Shown here: positions 25,736-34,617 of the stretch, in pieces
Numbering within the stretch: position 1 is the stretch's first letter
How the letters are laid out: every line of letters starts with the position of its first letter
Assembly: GCA_024401395.1 (NCBI GenBank)
Contig: JAKSLD010000006.1
Span: 62,001-126,000, forward strand
Direction of reading: 5' to 3'
DNA length: 64,000 nt
Source: Bacteroidales bacterium
GTDB taxonomy: Bacteria; Bacteroidota; Bacteroidia; Bacteroidales; Marinilabiliaceae
Notes under the pieces: model-generated
What the model saw: only the letters and a program-made list of their open reading frames with translations
Told to the model about the DNA's origin: nothing
Databases searched by the model: none
Made by a program: the position numbers and the translations under genes

Positions 25736-27475
25736 TTACCAATTTGCATGCTGCTTAAGATTTGGATTAAGCGCAAGAATATCAACTGGGAATGGGAAAT
25801 ATTCATGCTTCCCTTTAACAAATCCGCACTGAACTTTTGCAGCTGAGAGTGGATGATGTATCTCTGCTCTCAAGTGATGCTCTTTGCCTGTGTACTCAGT
25901 GCCCTCAACAAAGTAGTCGTCAAACAACAATGGAATATTATCGGTTACCTTGTCGAAGATAGCCTTGATATCAAGGTTGTCATACTTGCTCCAACGAACA
26001 AGGTCGTGGAAACGGCAACCCTCAAACCACAATTCATACTGCTTCTCATCCATGATAGTCTGCATTGTAACAGCTGTCACAGGTGCTCCAGCACGCTCTT
26101 GAATCTTATTGACATACTTTGTAGCTTCTGCTGTATTGCCGTTCTTCAAACATGCCTCAGCATAGAGCAAGTATGCCTCACCCAAACGAGCAATAGTAGC
26201 ATTTGCCATACTGCAGTTACGTGGCGACTTGTCTGATGGTGTACAGATCTTCTTGATTTCAATGTAGATACCACGTGAGAATGAACCAGCTGACTTAGAA
26301 ACACCACGTAGTGGATCTTTCTTCTTCTCTTCGAGTGTCATCTTTGTGCCGTCTTCTTTATCATCACTTGGCCAACCACACAATTCTTCATCATAAAGCC
26401 ACTCGTCTGGTGTCAGGAATGTAGCCTTACGACGGTAGCTGTCTGGCTCGTTGTTGTACATCTTGATAGCGAACTGATCGTTGATAGCGCCACCGCCCCA
26501 GCCGCCGATTGCTTCAATCTTTGGCTGACGAGGCATATCATCACCACGCCAGTTTACAACGTTGTTGAACATCCAGCCACCACGCATATTCTCCCACCAG
26601 TCGTCACCATTTGATGGAGTATAGGCAATATTCAACTCGAAGATCTTCTCCTCGCAACCATCACCCTCAACATGGAAAAGGTCACGGAATCTCTCTCCTG
26701 GAACAAGTGCATAGTTTGATGACTCAACAAGTGGCTTCAAATATTTCTCTGCAGCAGCATAGTCGCCCTTGAACATTGCACACTTGCCAAGGAGGAACTG
26801 TGCAAAGCCTTTTGTTACTGTGTAGCAACCTGCAATATCTGAAGCGCCTTGACGCTCCTTCAAGTTACCCATTACACTCTCTATCTCCTTGATACACCAG
26901 TCAAGAATAACTTCCTGACTCTCTGCATTTGAAGGATAATCTTCTGCTGTAATGAGTTCTGGAATCATTGGAGGATTGTTGAATACAAGCGCCAACTGCA
27001 TATGCAAGTATGCAGAAAGAACTGTAGCTTCTGCTACTACTCTTGCCTTTACCTGGCTATCTGGAGCAACGTTAGCTCGAATCAAGTTACAGTTGTATAT
27101 AGCTGAGTAGTAACGTTGATACAATGCCTTCAACTGGCCGTTTGCTGCATCATAACGGAACTCATCAAACTGACGCTGGTCAAAGTGGTCGTTAATATCT
27201 CCACCTGCCGAGAAAACGTCATCAGATGAATAGTTCAACAACAATCCCTGTGGACCGCCGAAACCACAACCGTCACCCCAGTCTGCTCCAATAATCTTGT
27301 TAAAGAATTGTGCGTAGCACGATGTGAGAATCGACTCTGCGTCTTCGTCTGTCTTATAGAAATCCTCTGTTGAAGAGGAAGCTTTCTGCTTTATATCGAG
27401 GCGCTCTTCATCACAAGAAGTGATACCTAGACATGCACCTGCAACTAATATATATAATAATTTTTTCATAATCAT
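25736..27475 (-). CDS. susD: SusD-like outer-membrane lipoprotein (locus 2)
   Basis: 579 residues; the lipobox ITSC puts the lipid Cys at 21 (Met3 is an alternative start). SusD-like N-terminal helices include YYSAIYNCNLIRANVAP and AYLHMQLALVF. The RagB/SusD domain carries ARLGEAYLLYAEACLKNGN, and the end is ALNPNLKQHANW. It is the lid partner of the SusC encoded eight bases upstream. There is no regulator, surface lipoprotein or glycosidase on either side, so the substrate cannot be guessed. Codon choice is less biased than in locus 1. Confidence 0.94.
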   Translation of the reverse strand: MIMKKLLYILVAGACLGITSCDEERLDIKQKASSSTEDFYKTDEDAESILTSCYAQFFNKIIGADWGDGCGFGGPQGLLLNYSSDDVFSAGGDINDHFDQRQFDEFRYDAANGQLKALYQRYYSAIYNCNLIRANVAPDSQVKARVVAEATVLSAYLHMQLALVFNNPPMIPELITAEDYPSNAESQEVILDWCIKEIESVMGNLKERQGASDIAGCYTVTKGFAQFLLGKCAMFKGDYAAAEKYLKPLVESSNYALVPGERFRDLFHVEGDGCEEKIFELNIAYTPSNGDDWWENMRGGWMFNNVVNWRGDDMPRQPKIEAIGGWGGGAINDQFAIKMYNNEPDSYRRKATFLTPDEWLYDEELCGWPSDDKEDGTKMTLEEKKKDPLRGVSKSAGSFSRGIYIEIKKICTPSDKSPRNCSMANATIARLGEAYLLYAEACLKNGNTAEATKYVNKIQERAGAPVTAVTMQTIMDEKQYELWFEGCRFHDLVRWSKYDNLDIKAIFDKVTDNIPLLFDDYFVEGTEYTGKEHHLRAEIHHPLSAAKVQCGFVKGKHEYFPFPVDILALNPNLKQHANW

Positions 27476-27483
27476 TGACTCTT

Positions 27484-30400
27484 TTAGAATGTAACATTCA
27501 CGCCCAATACCATCTTACGCATTGTTGGATAAGCACCTGTATCCATACCAGGACCATTGTGATTCTGCTGCGCTGTTTCTGGATCCAGACCGATGTAGTC
27601 TGTGAATGTAAAGAAATCGTCAAGTGAGATATAGCAACGAAGATTCTGGATAAATGCCTTCGATGTAATCTGCTTAGGAAGGGTATAACCCAACTGCATC
27701 TGCTTGATCTTGAAGTATGAACCATCAAATACAGTAGCTGTAGATGACCAGAAATGCTCATCTCCTGCAATGGTGCTTGGTGTAGGCAAGTTGCCCTTCT
27801 TAGCCTCATCATAGAAGTATCTGCTGACGTTCGAATAGCCTTCACGGTACATACCATAGTAGATGTCATTTCCTATAGCTCCTGTACCGAACAATGTGAA
27901 GTCAAGACCCTTGTATGCAAGGTTCAATGTAATACCATAAGTTACATCAGGTACACCATAACCGATATTCATACGGTCATTGTTATCAATTGTACCATCG
28001 TTGTTCTTATCGTAGAACTTTGCCCTACCTTCAGCATCCTTACCAAGATACTTGTAGCCATACATATACCAGATTGGCTCGCCCTTCTCAAACTGTGTAG
28101 TCAACTTTGTATAGTTCGAACCACCCACACCAGCTCCCTGCATACGCTCAATCGACTTGGCAAGGTATGTAACCTCGTTCTTCAAGGTAGCCATATTTGC
28201 GGATACTGTATAGCTGAAATCGCCAATCTTGTCTTTCCAAGAAAGCTCTACTTCCAAACCTTTGTTCTCTACCTCACCTGCATTCAATGTCATTGACGAT
28301 ACACCAGACTCTGGCAAACAAGGTGCATCAACCAAAAGGTCTTTTGTCTTCTTCTTATAGTAATCAATGCCTAAAGACAAACGGTCATTCAAGAAACGTG
28401 CATCCAAACCAAGGTCAACCTGATCAGATGTCTCCCATGTAAGATCTGGGTTTGCTACACCGCTTGGCTTTGAACCCAATGACAATGACTCTGTCGAACC
28501 TGACTGATACCAATCTGAGTTAACTGAGATTGTAGATGTATACTTGTAGCCACTCAAGATAGCCACATTACCGTTACGACCCCACGAGCCACGTACTTTC
28601 AAGAATGAAAGAGCACTTGGATCTACGTTGTCTTTGATAAAACTCTCATTACTTACAGTCCAACCTGCTGATACTGAAGGGAAGCTACCCCAACGATTCT
28701 TCTTAGCCAACTTTGATGAGTCGAAAGCATCTGAACGGAAGTTAAACTGCAAGCTATAGCGGCTGTCATATGAGTATGACAAACGTCCGAAGTATGAAAG
28801 GCTTGTTGAAACGCCTGGCATATTATTGCTCCTTCTTGTTGTCTTTGAAGGCTCACCTGACTCTGGATCTGCATAGTTAACACCTTCGTTCTTTACCTGA
28901 TCAAGGTAGAGGTAGTTAGGCTCATAAGAATTCATGATATCCTGACCACTTGCAGATGCGCCTGTACCATCAGTGTTGTTCTGACGGAACGCCATACCTA
29001 CCATCGCGCCTACATTATGAACATCATTGAATGTCTTATTGAAGTTCATGAAGTTTTCCCACTGGTAGTAGATACTGTTGTTGCTACTTGCCGAAATGTT
29101 GTACTCCTTGTTAAGTGCCTGCTCTGATACATAATATGGTTCATTCCAACCATGGCTGTTATTGAAAGCCAAACGGTAACCGAAACGAGAAGATACTGTG
29201 AGGAATTCAAATGGAGTAAGATTTGCAAATACTGAACCGTTGACATTCACGCCATTGCTCTTACCGAATGCTCTAGCCTTCTGGATGAATGGACTACCAC
29301 CAGATAGACGCTGATTGAATGGAGATGTAGCATAGTACTTAAACTTACCGTCTACTTCTTCGCCATAGAATGAATATGGAATACCACCAGCTATAGCTTT
29401 GTCATAAGCTGTCTTCATACCTGGAATCATCTGATCTGCACTGTCCCAATATACAGGTGTCAATGGGTCGATCAAAAGCAACATCTCGAATGCTGTACCG
29501 TAACCTTGCTCTGAAACGCTTGATGTACGCCACTTCTCAATAGAGGTGTTTGTTCCAACTTGCAACCAGTCTTTTACTTTATAGTCTGCATTGATCTGAG
29601 CTGTCAAACGCTCATAGAGGTCTTTGTTACCCTTTACAATACCATTCTGGTTCACATAGTTGAGATTGAGGAAGTAATTGCCACGGTCATTGCCTCCTGC
29701 AAATGACAATGAATGCTGCTTGCTCCATGTATTCTCTGTAAATTCGTCAAGCCAGTTTGTATCTGTCTTAGGATTCCAACTATAAAGTTTCTGAGCATCT
29801 GCCATATCCTTATCGATAGTCTCTCCCAACATGCCCATCCACTCAATGAACTCTTTTGCATTGAGCAACTCTGGAACTTTTCCTAAGCTTTGAAGTGTCC
29901 ACTTGCCGCTATATGTAATGGTACCTTCTCCTTTCGACTTTGAGCCGTTCTTGGTTGTGATAAGAACAACACCGTTACCAGCCTCAGCACCATAGATAGC
30001 AGCCGAAGCAGCATCTTTCAATACTTCCATACTCTCAATAAGTTCTGGATCAAGATACTGAATACTGCTAACCTGCAAACCATCAACAATCAAAAGTGGA
30101 CCAATCTTGTCTGAGTTCGAAGAGTAACCACGAACTCGGATTGATGCTGCCTGACCAGGCTTACCAGATGAATTGATAATCTGAACACCTGCAGCCTTAC
30201 CTTGGAGCGCTGCTGCAGCATCTGTTGTAGAAAGACCTTGGATATCCTCACCAGATACCTTTGCAACAGAACCTGTCAAGTCGCTCTTTCTCTGAACACC
30301 ATAACCAATGGCTACTACTTCATCGATAAGCTCATAGTCGCTCTTGAGAGCAACATTAACTACTGTTCGGCTAGAAACAGACTCTTCTGCTGTCTGATAG

Positions 30401-30657
30401 CCAATGAATGAGAATGTAAGAACGGCATCTGATGGTGCAGAAATTGAATATTTTCCATCAAAGTCCGTTATAGTGCCCGTCGTTGTACCTTTTACAACTA
30501 CATTGACACCAGGAATTGGGTCATCAGTGGCAGCGTCTTTTACGACACCACTAATTTGGCTCTGTGCCCACGAGAGGGTAGACACGCAAACCATAAGTAC
30601 TAACATCGCCAAGCCTTTGCGAAACGATGTCAGGCTTTTCTTTAATTGGTTCTTCAT
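27484..30657 (-). CDS. susC: SusC-like TonB-dependent transporter (locus 2)
   Basis: 1057 residues. Signal peptide to about residue 31 (LSWAQ), regulatory-like domain (about 33-107), TonB-box-like EVVAIGYG (113-120), plug (about 122-245, including IRVRGYSSNSDKIGPLLIVDG), then the barrel to a terminal aromatic F (VNVTF). Its partner susD follows after eight bases and the pair ends at a strong terminator. The promoter region holds a 12-base direct repeat and an inverted repeat overlapping the -7 box. Import of a glycan or glycopeptide is expected from the family; the ligand is unknown. Confidence 0.95.
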   Translation of the reverse strand: MKNQLKKSLTSFRKGLAMLVLMVCVSTLSWAQSQISGVVKDAATDDPIPGVNVVVKGTTTGTITDFDGKYSISAPSDAVLTFSFIGYQTAEESVSSRTVVNVALKSDYELIDEVVAIGYGVQRKSDLTGSVAKVSGEDIQGLSTTDAAAALQGKAAGVQIINSSGKPGQAASIRVRGYSSNSDKIGPLLIVDGLQVSSIQYLDPELIESMEVLKDAASAAIYGAEAGNGVVLITTKNGSKSKGEGTITYSGKWTLQSLGKVPELLNAKEFIEWMGMLGETIDKDMADAQKLYSWNPKTDTNWLDEFTENTWSKQHSLSFAGGNDRGNYFLNLNYVNQNGIVKGNKDLYERLTAQINADYKVKDWLQVGTNTSIEKWRTSSVSEQGYGTAFEMLLLIDPLTPVYWDSADQMIPGMKTAYDKAIAGGIPYSFYGEEVDGKFKYYATSPFNQRLSGGSPFIQKARAFGKSNGVNVNGSVFANLTPFEFLTVSSRFGYRLAFNNSHGWNEPYYVSEQALNKEYNISASSNNSIYYQWENFMNFNKTFNDVHNVGAMVGMAFRQNNTDGTGASASGQDIMNSYEPNYLYLDQVKNEGVNYADPESGEPSKTTRRSNNMPGVSTSLSYFGRLSYSYDSRYSLQFNFRSDAFDSSKLAKKNRWGSFPSVSAGWTVSNESFIKDNVDPSALSFLKVRGSWGRNGNVAILSGYKYTSTISVNSDWYQSGSTESLSLGSKPSGVANPDLTWETSDQVDLGLDARFLNDRLSLGIDYYKKKTKDLLVDAPCLPESGVSSMTLNAGEVENKGLEVELSWKDKIGDFSYTVSANMATLKNEVTYLAKSIERMQGAGVGGSNYTKLTTQFEKGEPIWYMYGYKYLGKDAEGRAKFYDKNNDGTIDNNDRMNIGYGVPDVTYGITLNLAYKGLDFTLFGTGAIGNDIYYGMYREGYSNVSRYFYDEAKKGNLPTPSTIAGDEHFWSSTATVFDGSYFKIKQMQLGYTLPKQITSKAFIQNLRCYISLDDFFTFTDYIGLDPETAQQNHNGPGMDTGAYPTMRKMVLGVNVTF

Positions 30658-30686
30658 ACCTTATACTGTTAATTGAATGAGTGAAA

Positions 30687-30755
30687 ATTGTGTTAACGTT
30701 TATAAATCACACGTCGGTATTTGTATACAAAATTCTCTAGGAGATTGTGTTAACG
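30687..30755. repeat. 12-base direct repeat ATTGTGTTAACG upstream of the second susC
   Basis: Identical copies at 30687-30698 and 30744-30755. The right copy is part of the inverted repeat TTGTGT-TAACG-ACACAA (30745-30761), which overlaps the -7 box. Both are probable regulator contact sites. Confidence 0.55.
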
Positions 30756-30758
30756 ACA

Positions 30759-30789
30759 CAAATGTATTAACTATTTTTAAGAAAACAAT
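30759..30789 (-). promoter_or_regulatory. Promoter of the second susC
   Basis: The minus strand has ATTG, 19 bases, then TACATTTG, a full -7 match. The predicted start leaves an untranslated leader of about 95 bases. The stretch AAAATAGTTAATACATTTG differs at one position from that in front of rplC. Confidence 0.65.
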
Positions 30790-30914
30790 CGTACAATTGT
30801 TAAAATTGCGCTTTCGTGCTCATTCCTAAAGTTTTTGTAACGCAGAAGCAAAAAAGATGCGCAAAAATGGTCGTTACATTAAACTGAAAATGAAACGTAC
30901 GATAAAAAAAATGA

Positions 30915-30954
30915 TACAAAAAAGAAAAAAGAGTCGCTCTAATGAGCAACTCTT
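30915..30954 (-). terminator. Rho-independent terminator after the DUF5683 gene
   Basis: Arms AAGAGTCGCTC and GAGCAACTCTT (one G-U pair) with a four-base loop, followed on the minus strand by two T-runs. The stem starts inside the stop codon of the gene. Confidence 0.85.
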
Positions 30955-31669
30955 AAAACGTTATCGCTACCGTAGCACCTAACATCGGACCGCCTTCATC
31001 GGGTATTATCATCGGGCTCCAATGTAATGCCAGATCTTCTGTCACATCAAAATCATGGAAATGGGCATCTACACAGGCATCTACTAGTTGCACCACATAT
31101 ACTCCTACCATTCCAAAAATCGACAGGTCTCTATATCTTCTGTAGTAATTCTTCTTGTTTTCCAACACTCGCTTAAACCAGTCGGCATACTGCCCCTCAC
31201 ACTCTTCTAGTGTAAGGTTCGTTCTCTTCTGCACCGAAATGTATGCCTTATTATTAGGATCTTTCGCTATAAAGTCTCGATACGCCCTCCTGTATTCGTT
31301 GTAATAGCCATTATTAAAGTCTATACACTTGTACAAACCGAATATGGCACCGTATACCAATGGTACTTTCCAATATTTTCTGTTGTAAATCTGACCTAAT
31401 CCTGGAACTACTGCAGCAAACATCGTAGCAGTATGCGGATTAATCTTCATATCCCCAGCACCAACTGACTTATATATAGTAGTATCCCCATGCTTGAATA
31501 TTATGAGCGTATCAACACCAACTAATTGCTTGGCTGAAATATGGCTCCCTTCTATCTGCGTCCCGGACGATTGCGAATATACACGCCCCCACGCACTGGC
31601 CATGATGACTAGTGTCAATAGTATGCACGTCCTACGTGCGACCCGTGTAATGATATTCGTTGTTGCCAA
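30953..31669 (-). CDS. DUF5683 domain membrane protein
   Basis: 238 residues. A hydrophobic signal or membrane segment (about 10-28) is followed by a variable stretch. The DUF5683 core then begins HTATMFAAVVPGLGQIYNRKYWKVPLVYGAIFGLYKC, with two further hydrophobic segments and a beta-strand end (GGPMLGATVAITF). The family is found after parAB in many Bacteroidota; its role is unknown, perhaps envelope-linked. It begins 34 bases after parB and closes the unit with a terminator. Confidence 0.88.
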   Translation of the reverse strand: MATTNIITRVARRTCILLTLVIMASAWGRVYSQSSGTQIEGSHISAKQLVGVDTLIIFKHGDTTIYKSVGAGDMKINPHTATMFAAVVPGLGQIYNRKYWKVPLVYGAIFGLYKCIDFNNGYYNEYRRAYRDFIAKDPNNKAYISVQKRTNLTLEECEGQYADWFKRVLENKKNYYRRYRDLSIFGMVGVYVVQLVDACVDAHFHDFDVTEDLALHWSPMIIPDEGGPMLGATVAITF

Positions 31670-31703
31670 AAGTGTCTATTGTAATATAGGCATCCAAAGC
31701 CTA

Positions 31704-32609
31704 CTATTCATTCTTATTATCAAGCAGGAGTGTCTCCATTATCTTCTTCAACTCTTCATCTGATGCAAATGGAATAGTGATCTTCCCCTTTCCTGTATCA
31801 GCTCGGTCTAGTTTGATATCACTCTTGTTGAAGAAGGAGCAGAACTGTGTCTTTATCTCTTCATATACTGGAGCAAGGCGCTTCTTAGCCTGCTTGGCTG
31901 GTTTTGTCTGATCGTCGCTCTGTGGGTCTTTCTCCTCTTTATACTGACGGACCAACTCTTCTATGCGACGTACCGAATAACCAAAATCAATAGTCTGCTG
32001 GTAGAGTGTCATCTGTATGTCTGCATCATCAATACCCATTATGGCACGAGCATGACCCATCGAGAGCTTCCTCTCACGCAGCGCCTGTTGTATCTCTGGT
32101 GGCAGTTTCAAAAGACGAAGCGAGTTGGTAATGGTCGAACGTGATTTACCTACACGACCGCCCATGTCTTCTTGCGTAAGATTACACTCATCAATAAGAC
32201 GCTGATACGATAATGCCTCTTCTATTGGATTGAGATCGGCACGCTGGATATTCTCTACTAATGCCAATTCTAGCATCTTATCGTCGTCTGTCTCTCTCAC
32301 GTATGCAGGCACTTTATCTAAACCTGCCAGCTTAGAGGCTCTCAGACGTCGCTCACCAGCAATTATCTGGTATCTATGGTCATCAAGCTTCCTTAGTGTC
32401 AAAGGCTGAATGATGCCCATAGCACGAATAGAAGTCGCCAATCGCTCTAGCTCTTCCTGGTCAAAGTCCGTACGAGGCTGCCATGGGTTAGTCTCTATCT
32501 CACTTACAGGAATTTCATTTATAGCGGTCTGCTGAGGCTGTGGTGTCTTATAGTCTGACGATTCTATAATCGCACCTAATCCACGTCCCAATCCTGATGG
32601 CTTCTTCAT
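31704..32609 (-). CDS. parB: ParB chromosome partitioning protein / CTP-dependent clamp
   Basis: 301 residues. The nuclease-like CTP-binding domain (about 32-120) contains GERRLRA (85-91). A central helix-turn-helix follows (TQEDMGGRVGKSRSTITNSLRLL, about 145-170), and the C-terminal dimerisation region is near 250-300. It binds parS and spreads as a clamp in origin segregation. It follows parA by 35 bases. I found no parS palindrome near the genes. Confidence 0.96.
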   Translation of the reverse strand: MKKPSGLGRGLGAIIESSDYKTPQPQQTAINEIPVSEIETNPWQPRTDFDQEELERLATSIRAMGIIQPLTLRKLDDHRYQIIAGERRLRASKLAGLDKVPAYVRETDDDKMLELALVENIQRADLNPIEEALSYQRLIDECNLTQEDMGGRVGKSRSTITNSLRLLKLPPEIQQALRERKLSMGHARAIMGIDDADIQMTLYQQTIDFGYSVRRIEELVRQYKEEKDPQSDDQTKPAKQAKKRLAPVYEEIKTQFCSFFNKSDIKLDRADTGKGKITIPFASDEELKKIMETLLLDNKNE

Positions 32610-32644
32610 ATTCTGTTTCTATTCGCTTATTGTTTCTATTCTAG

Positions 32645-33424
32645 TTAGGCCTTCTTTGCTGTCTCTCTGGCAATGAGCTCCTTCGCCAATGACAAGTAGT
32701 TCTGCGCTCCCTTGGATACCGCATCGTATGTGATACATGGCTGACCATGGCTTGGCGCCTCAGACAATCGCACGTTACGCGCTATCAATGTATCGAACAC
32801 CAACTCCTTGAACTGTGTCTTTACCTCTGTAAGCACTTGCTCAGAAAGTTTGTTACGCTGATCATACATTGTGAGAAGGAAGCCTTCTATGTCAAGCTCT
32901 GGATGCAGATGGTTCTGTATCATCATAATGGTCTTAAGAAGCTTCGACAGTCCCTCAAGAGCAAAATACTCGCACTGAACTGGTATTATGACTGAATCTG
33001 CTGCCACTAAAGCATTTACGGTAATAAGACCAAGGCTTGGACAGCAGTCAATGAAAATATAGTCATACTCATCACGCAACTTGTTAACTATGCGCTGCAT
33101 GATTTTCTCTCTGTCCGATTTGTTGAGAAGCTCAACTTCCGCACCGACTAAGTCTATATGAGATGGAAGGATATACAAACCGTCTATCTCGTCATATTTT
33201 ATACACGCTCCCTTCGGATCTGCATCATCTATCAGACACTCATATATTGAGGTCTCTACACTACGAAGGTCAAATCCTAAACCGGACGTAGTGTTAGCCT
33301 GTGGATCGGCATCAATGATAAGTACCTTCTTCTCCAACACTGCCAATGAAGCAGCAAGATTAATGGCTGTAGTAGTCTTACCTACTCCACCCTTCTGATT
33401 TGCTATAGCAATAACTCTTCCCAT
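32645..33424 (-). CDS. parA: ParA/Soj chromosome partitioning ATPase
   Basis: 259 residues with the deviant Walker A KGGVGKTT (11-18) right after the start, Walker A-prime around [13 protein letters not shown], and Walker [19 protein letters not shown]. It uses ATP-dependent DNA binding to position ParB complexes. It heads the parA-parB-DUF5683 unit and is divergent from birA. A TACCTTTG -7 box lies 29-36 bases upstream. Confidence 0.97.
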   Translation of the reverse strand: MGRVIAIANQKGGVGKTTTAINLAASLAVLEKKVLIIDADPQANTTSGLGFDLRSVETSIYECLIDDADPKGACIKYDEIDGLYILPSHIDLVGAEVELLNKSDREKIMQRIVNKLRDEYDYIFIDCCPSLGLITVNALVAADSVIIPVQCEYFALEGLSKLLKTIMMIQNHLHPELDIEGFLLTMYDQRNKLSEQVLTEVKTQFKELVFDTLIARNVRLSEAPSHGQPCITYDAVSKGAQNYLSLAKELIARETAKKA

Positions 33425-33452
33425 ATTCTTTTGTCATTGATACAAATTAGTG

Positions 33453-33460
33453 CAAAGGTA
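33453..33460 (-). promoter_or_regulatory. Candidate -7 box for parA
   Basis: The minus strand reads TACCTTTG, a full TAnnTTTG match, 29 bases before the parA start. No TTTG is seen at the usual -33 spacing. Confidence 0.45.
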
Positions 33461-33534
33461 AGAAAATATTCTTTCTTTCCTCATTAATGAGTACTTTTGT
33501 ATCATTGTTACATCCGATTATACGCGCAAAAACA

Positions 33535-34329
33535 ATGAATAGTTCTACAATCAGACACTTACAGGAGGTCGACTCTACTAATTCTGAAATGAAACGATGG
33601 CTGGGGGTGTGCCCCGACCTTCTTTCTCATTCTTGTGTCTATGCCGATTACCAGGTCTCTGGCCGTGGACAGATTGGCAACTCTTGGGAGAGCGAACGCA
33701 ATGCTAATATATTGATGAGTATCTTGTACCGTCCAACGGAGCCTATGCATGTTAGACGTCAGTTCGATATCTCTATGGCGGTGGCATTGGCTGTAAAGTC
33801 TACTATCGAGGAGGTTCTGTCTGATAATCTCGATACTTTGGACAGGGTTTCTGTCAAATGGCCTAATGATGTTTACGTCGGAGAAAAGAAGATTTGTGGC
33901 ATTTTGATAGAGAATACGCTCGCTGGAGCTAATATCAACTACTCTATAGTGGGTATCGGCCTGAATGTCAACCAGAAAGAGTTCATTTCCGACGCTCCAA
34001 ACCCTGTTTCGCTATACCAGCTCATTAAAAAAAATTGCGATGAACAAGGGATTAGGCTTATACTACAAAGGAACTTCAAACTGTATTCTGACTATATCCA
34101 AAATAACATCGACCGCCTCCACGAGGAGTATATAAAGGCTCTCTTCCGTGCCGACGGTAATATGCACGAATGGGCTCTCCCAACTGGAGAATATTTCCAG
34201 GCAAAAATCATCGACACTTTACCTTCTGGCTATATCATTCTCGAAAAGGAAAATGGCGAGCAGTTGTCTTTTGCCTTCAAGGAGGTATCGCACGTCATCA
34301 AGCTCAAGACAAGGGATCATCTGACTTAA
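33535..34329 (+). CDS. birA: Biotin--[acetyl-CoA-carboxylase] ligase (catalytic type, no DNA-binding domain)
   Basis: 264 residues from the ATG at 33535; an in-frame ATG at 33487 would add 16 residues that fit no homolog pattern, so the inner start is preferred. Family landmarks are EVDSTNSEMKRWL, the biotin/ATP loop GRGQIGNSWESERNANILMSI, and KWPNDVYVGEKKICGILIE with the catalytic-site lysine. It attaches biotin to the carboxyl carrier protein. There is no N-terminal helix-turn-helix, so it does not act as a repressor. Codons for KKNCDEQGIRLILQRNF coincide with a copy of a dispersed repeat (34027-34080), an unusual origin for part of a protein. Confidence 0.94.
   Translation: MNSSTIRHLQEVDSTNSEMKRWLGVCPDLLSHSCVYADYQVSGRGQIGNSWESERNANILMSILYRPTEPMHVRRQFDISMAVALAVKSTIEEVLSDNLDTLDRVSVKWPNDVYVGEKKICGILIENTLAGANINYSIVGIGLNVNQKEFISDAPNPVSLYQLIKKNCDEQGIRLILQRNFKLYSDYIQNNIDRLHEEYIKALFRADGNMHEWALPTGEYFQAKIIDTLPSGYIILEKENGEQLSFAFKEVSHVIKLKTRDHLT
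34027..34080 (+). repeat. Dispersed repeat, copy 4, inside the birA reading frame
   Basis: A-run, TTGCGATGAACAAGGGATTA, then CTTATACTACA and AGGAACTTCAAAC. It aligns along about 54 bases with copy 2 at 15866. The copy is in frame and adds no stop codon, so birA remains intact. Confidence 0.6.
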
Positions 34330-34439
34330 CAGAGGCCTCCCTGCCCGTATTTTCACGCTCTAGACCCAATAAAACAGGTGCCAATTAACACCTGTGTACT
34401 AAAACTACGCACTATTTAAGAAAAGTTTTTCAATAAAGA

Positions 34440-34471
34440 TTTGCAAAAGGTCAAGGGACATATTATCTTTG
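34440..34471 (+). promoter_or_regulatory. Promoter of tRNA-Leu (and possibly tig)
   Basis: TTTG at 34440-34443, 20 bases, then TATCTTTG at 34464-34471: both Bacteroidota elements are perfect with ideal spacing. The mature tRNA begins 23 bases after the -7 box. Confidence 0.85.
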
Positions 34472-34493
34472 CACCGCAATTCTCAAGAATTTT

Positions 34494-34575
34494 GCGGATG
34501 TGGCGTAATTGGCAGCCGCGCTAGACTTAGGATCTAGTGTCGCAAGACTTGTGGGTTCGAGTCCCACCATCCGCA
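34494..34575 (+). tRNA. tRNA-Leu, anticodon TAG
   Basis: 82 bases. Acceptor arms GCGGATG and CATCCGC pair perfectly, and the discriminator base is A. The anticodon stem CTAGA/TCTAG encloses the loop CTTAGGA with anticodon TAG. A long variable arm (TGTCGCAAGACTT) is typical of leucine tRNAs, and the T-arm loop is GGTTCGAGTCC. The CCA end is not encoded. It lies 42 bases before tig. Confidence 0.95.
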
Positions 34576-34617
34576 CAATAATATCACTTTTATTTCATAT
34601 CATTATTCATATCCCAA

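Noticed and set aside
26272-26277. CACGTG as possible parS core
   Set aside because: Flanking bases do not fit the TGTTTCACGTGAAACA palindrome and it lies inside susD.
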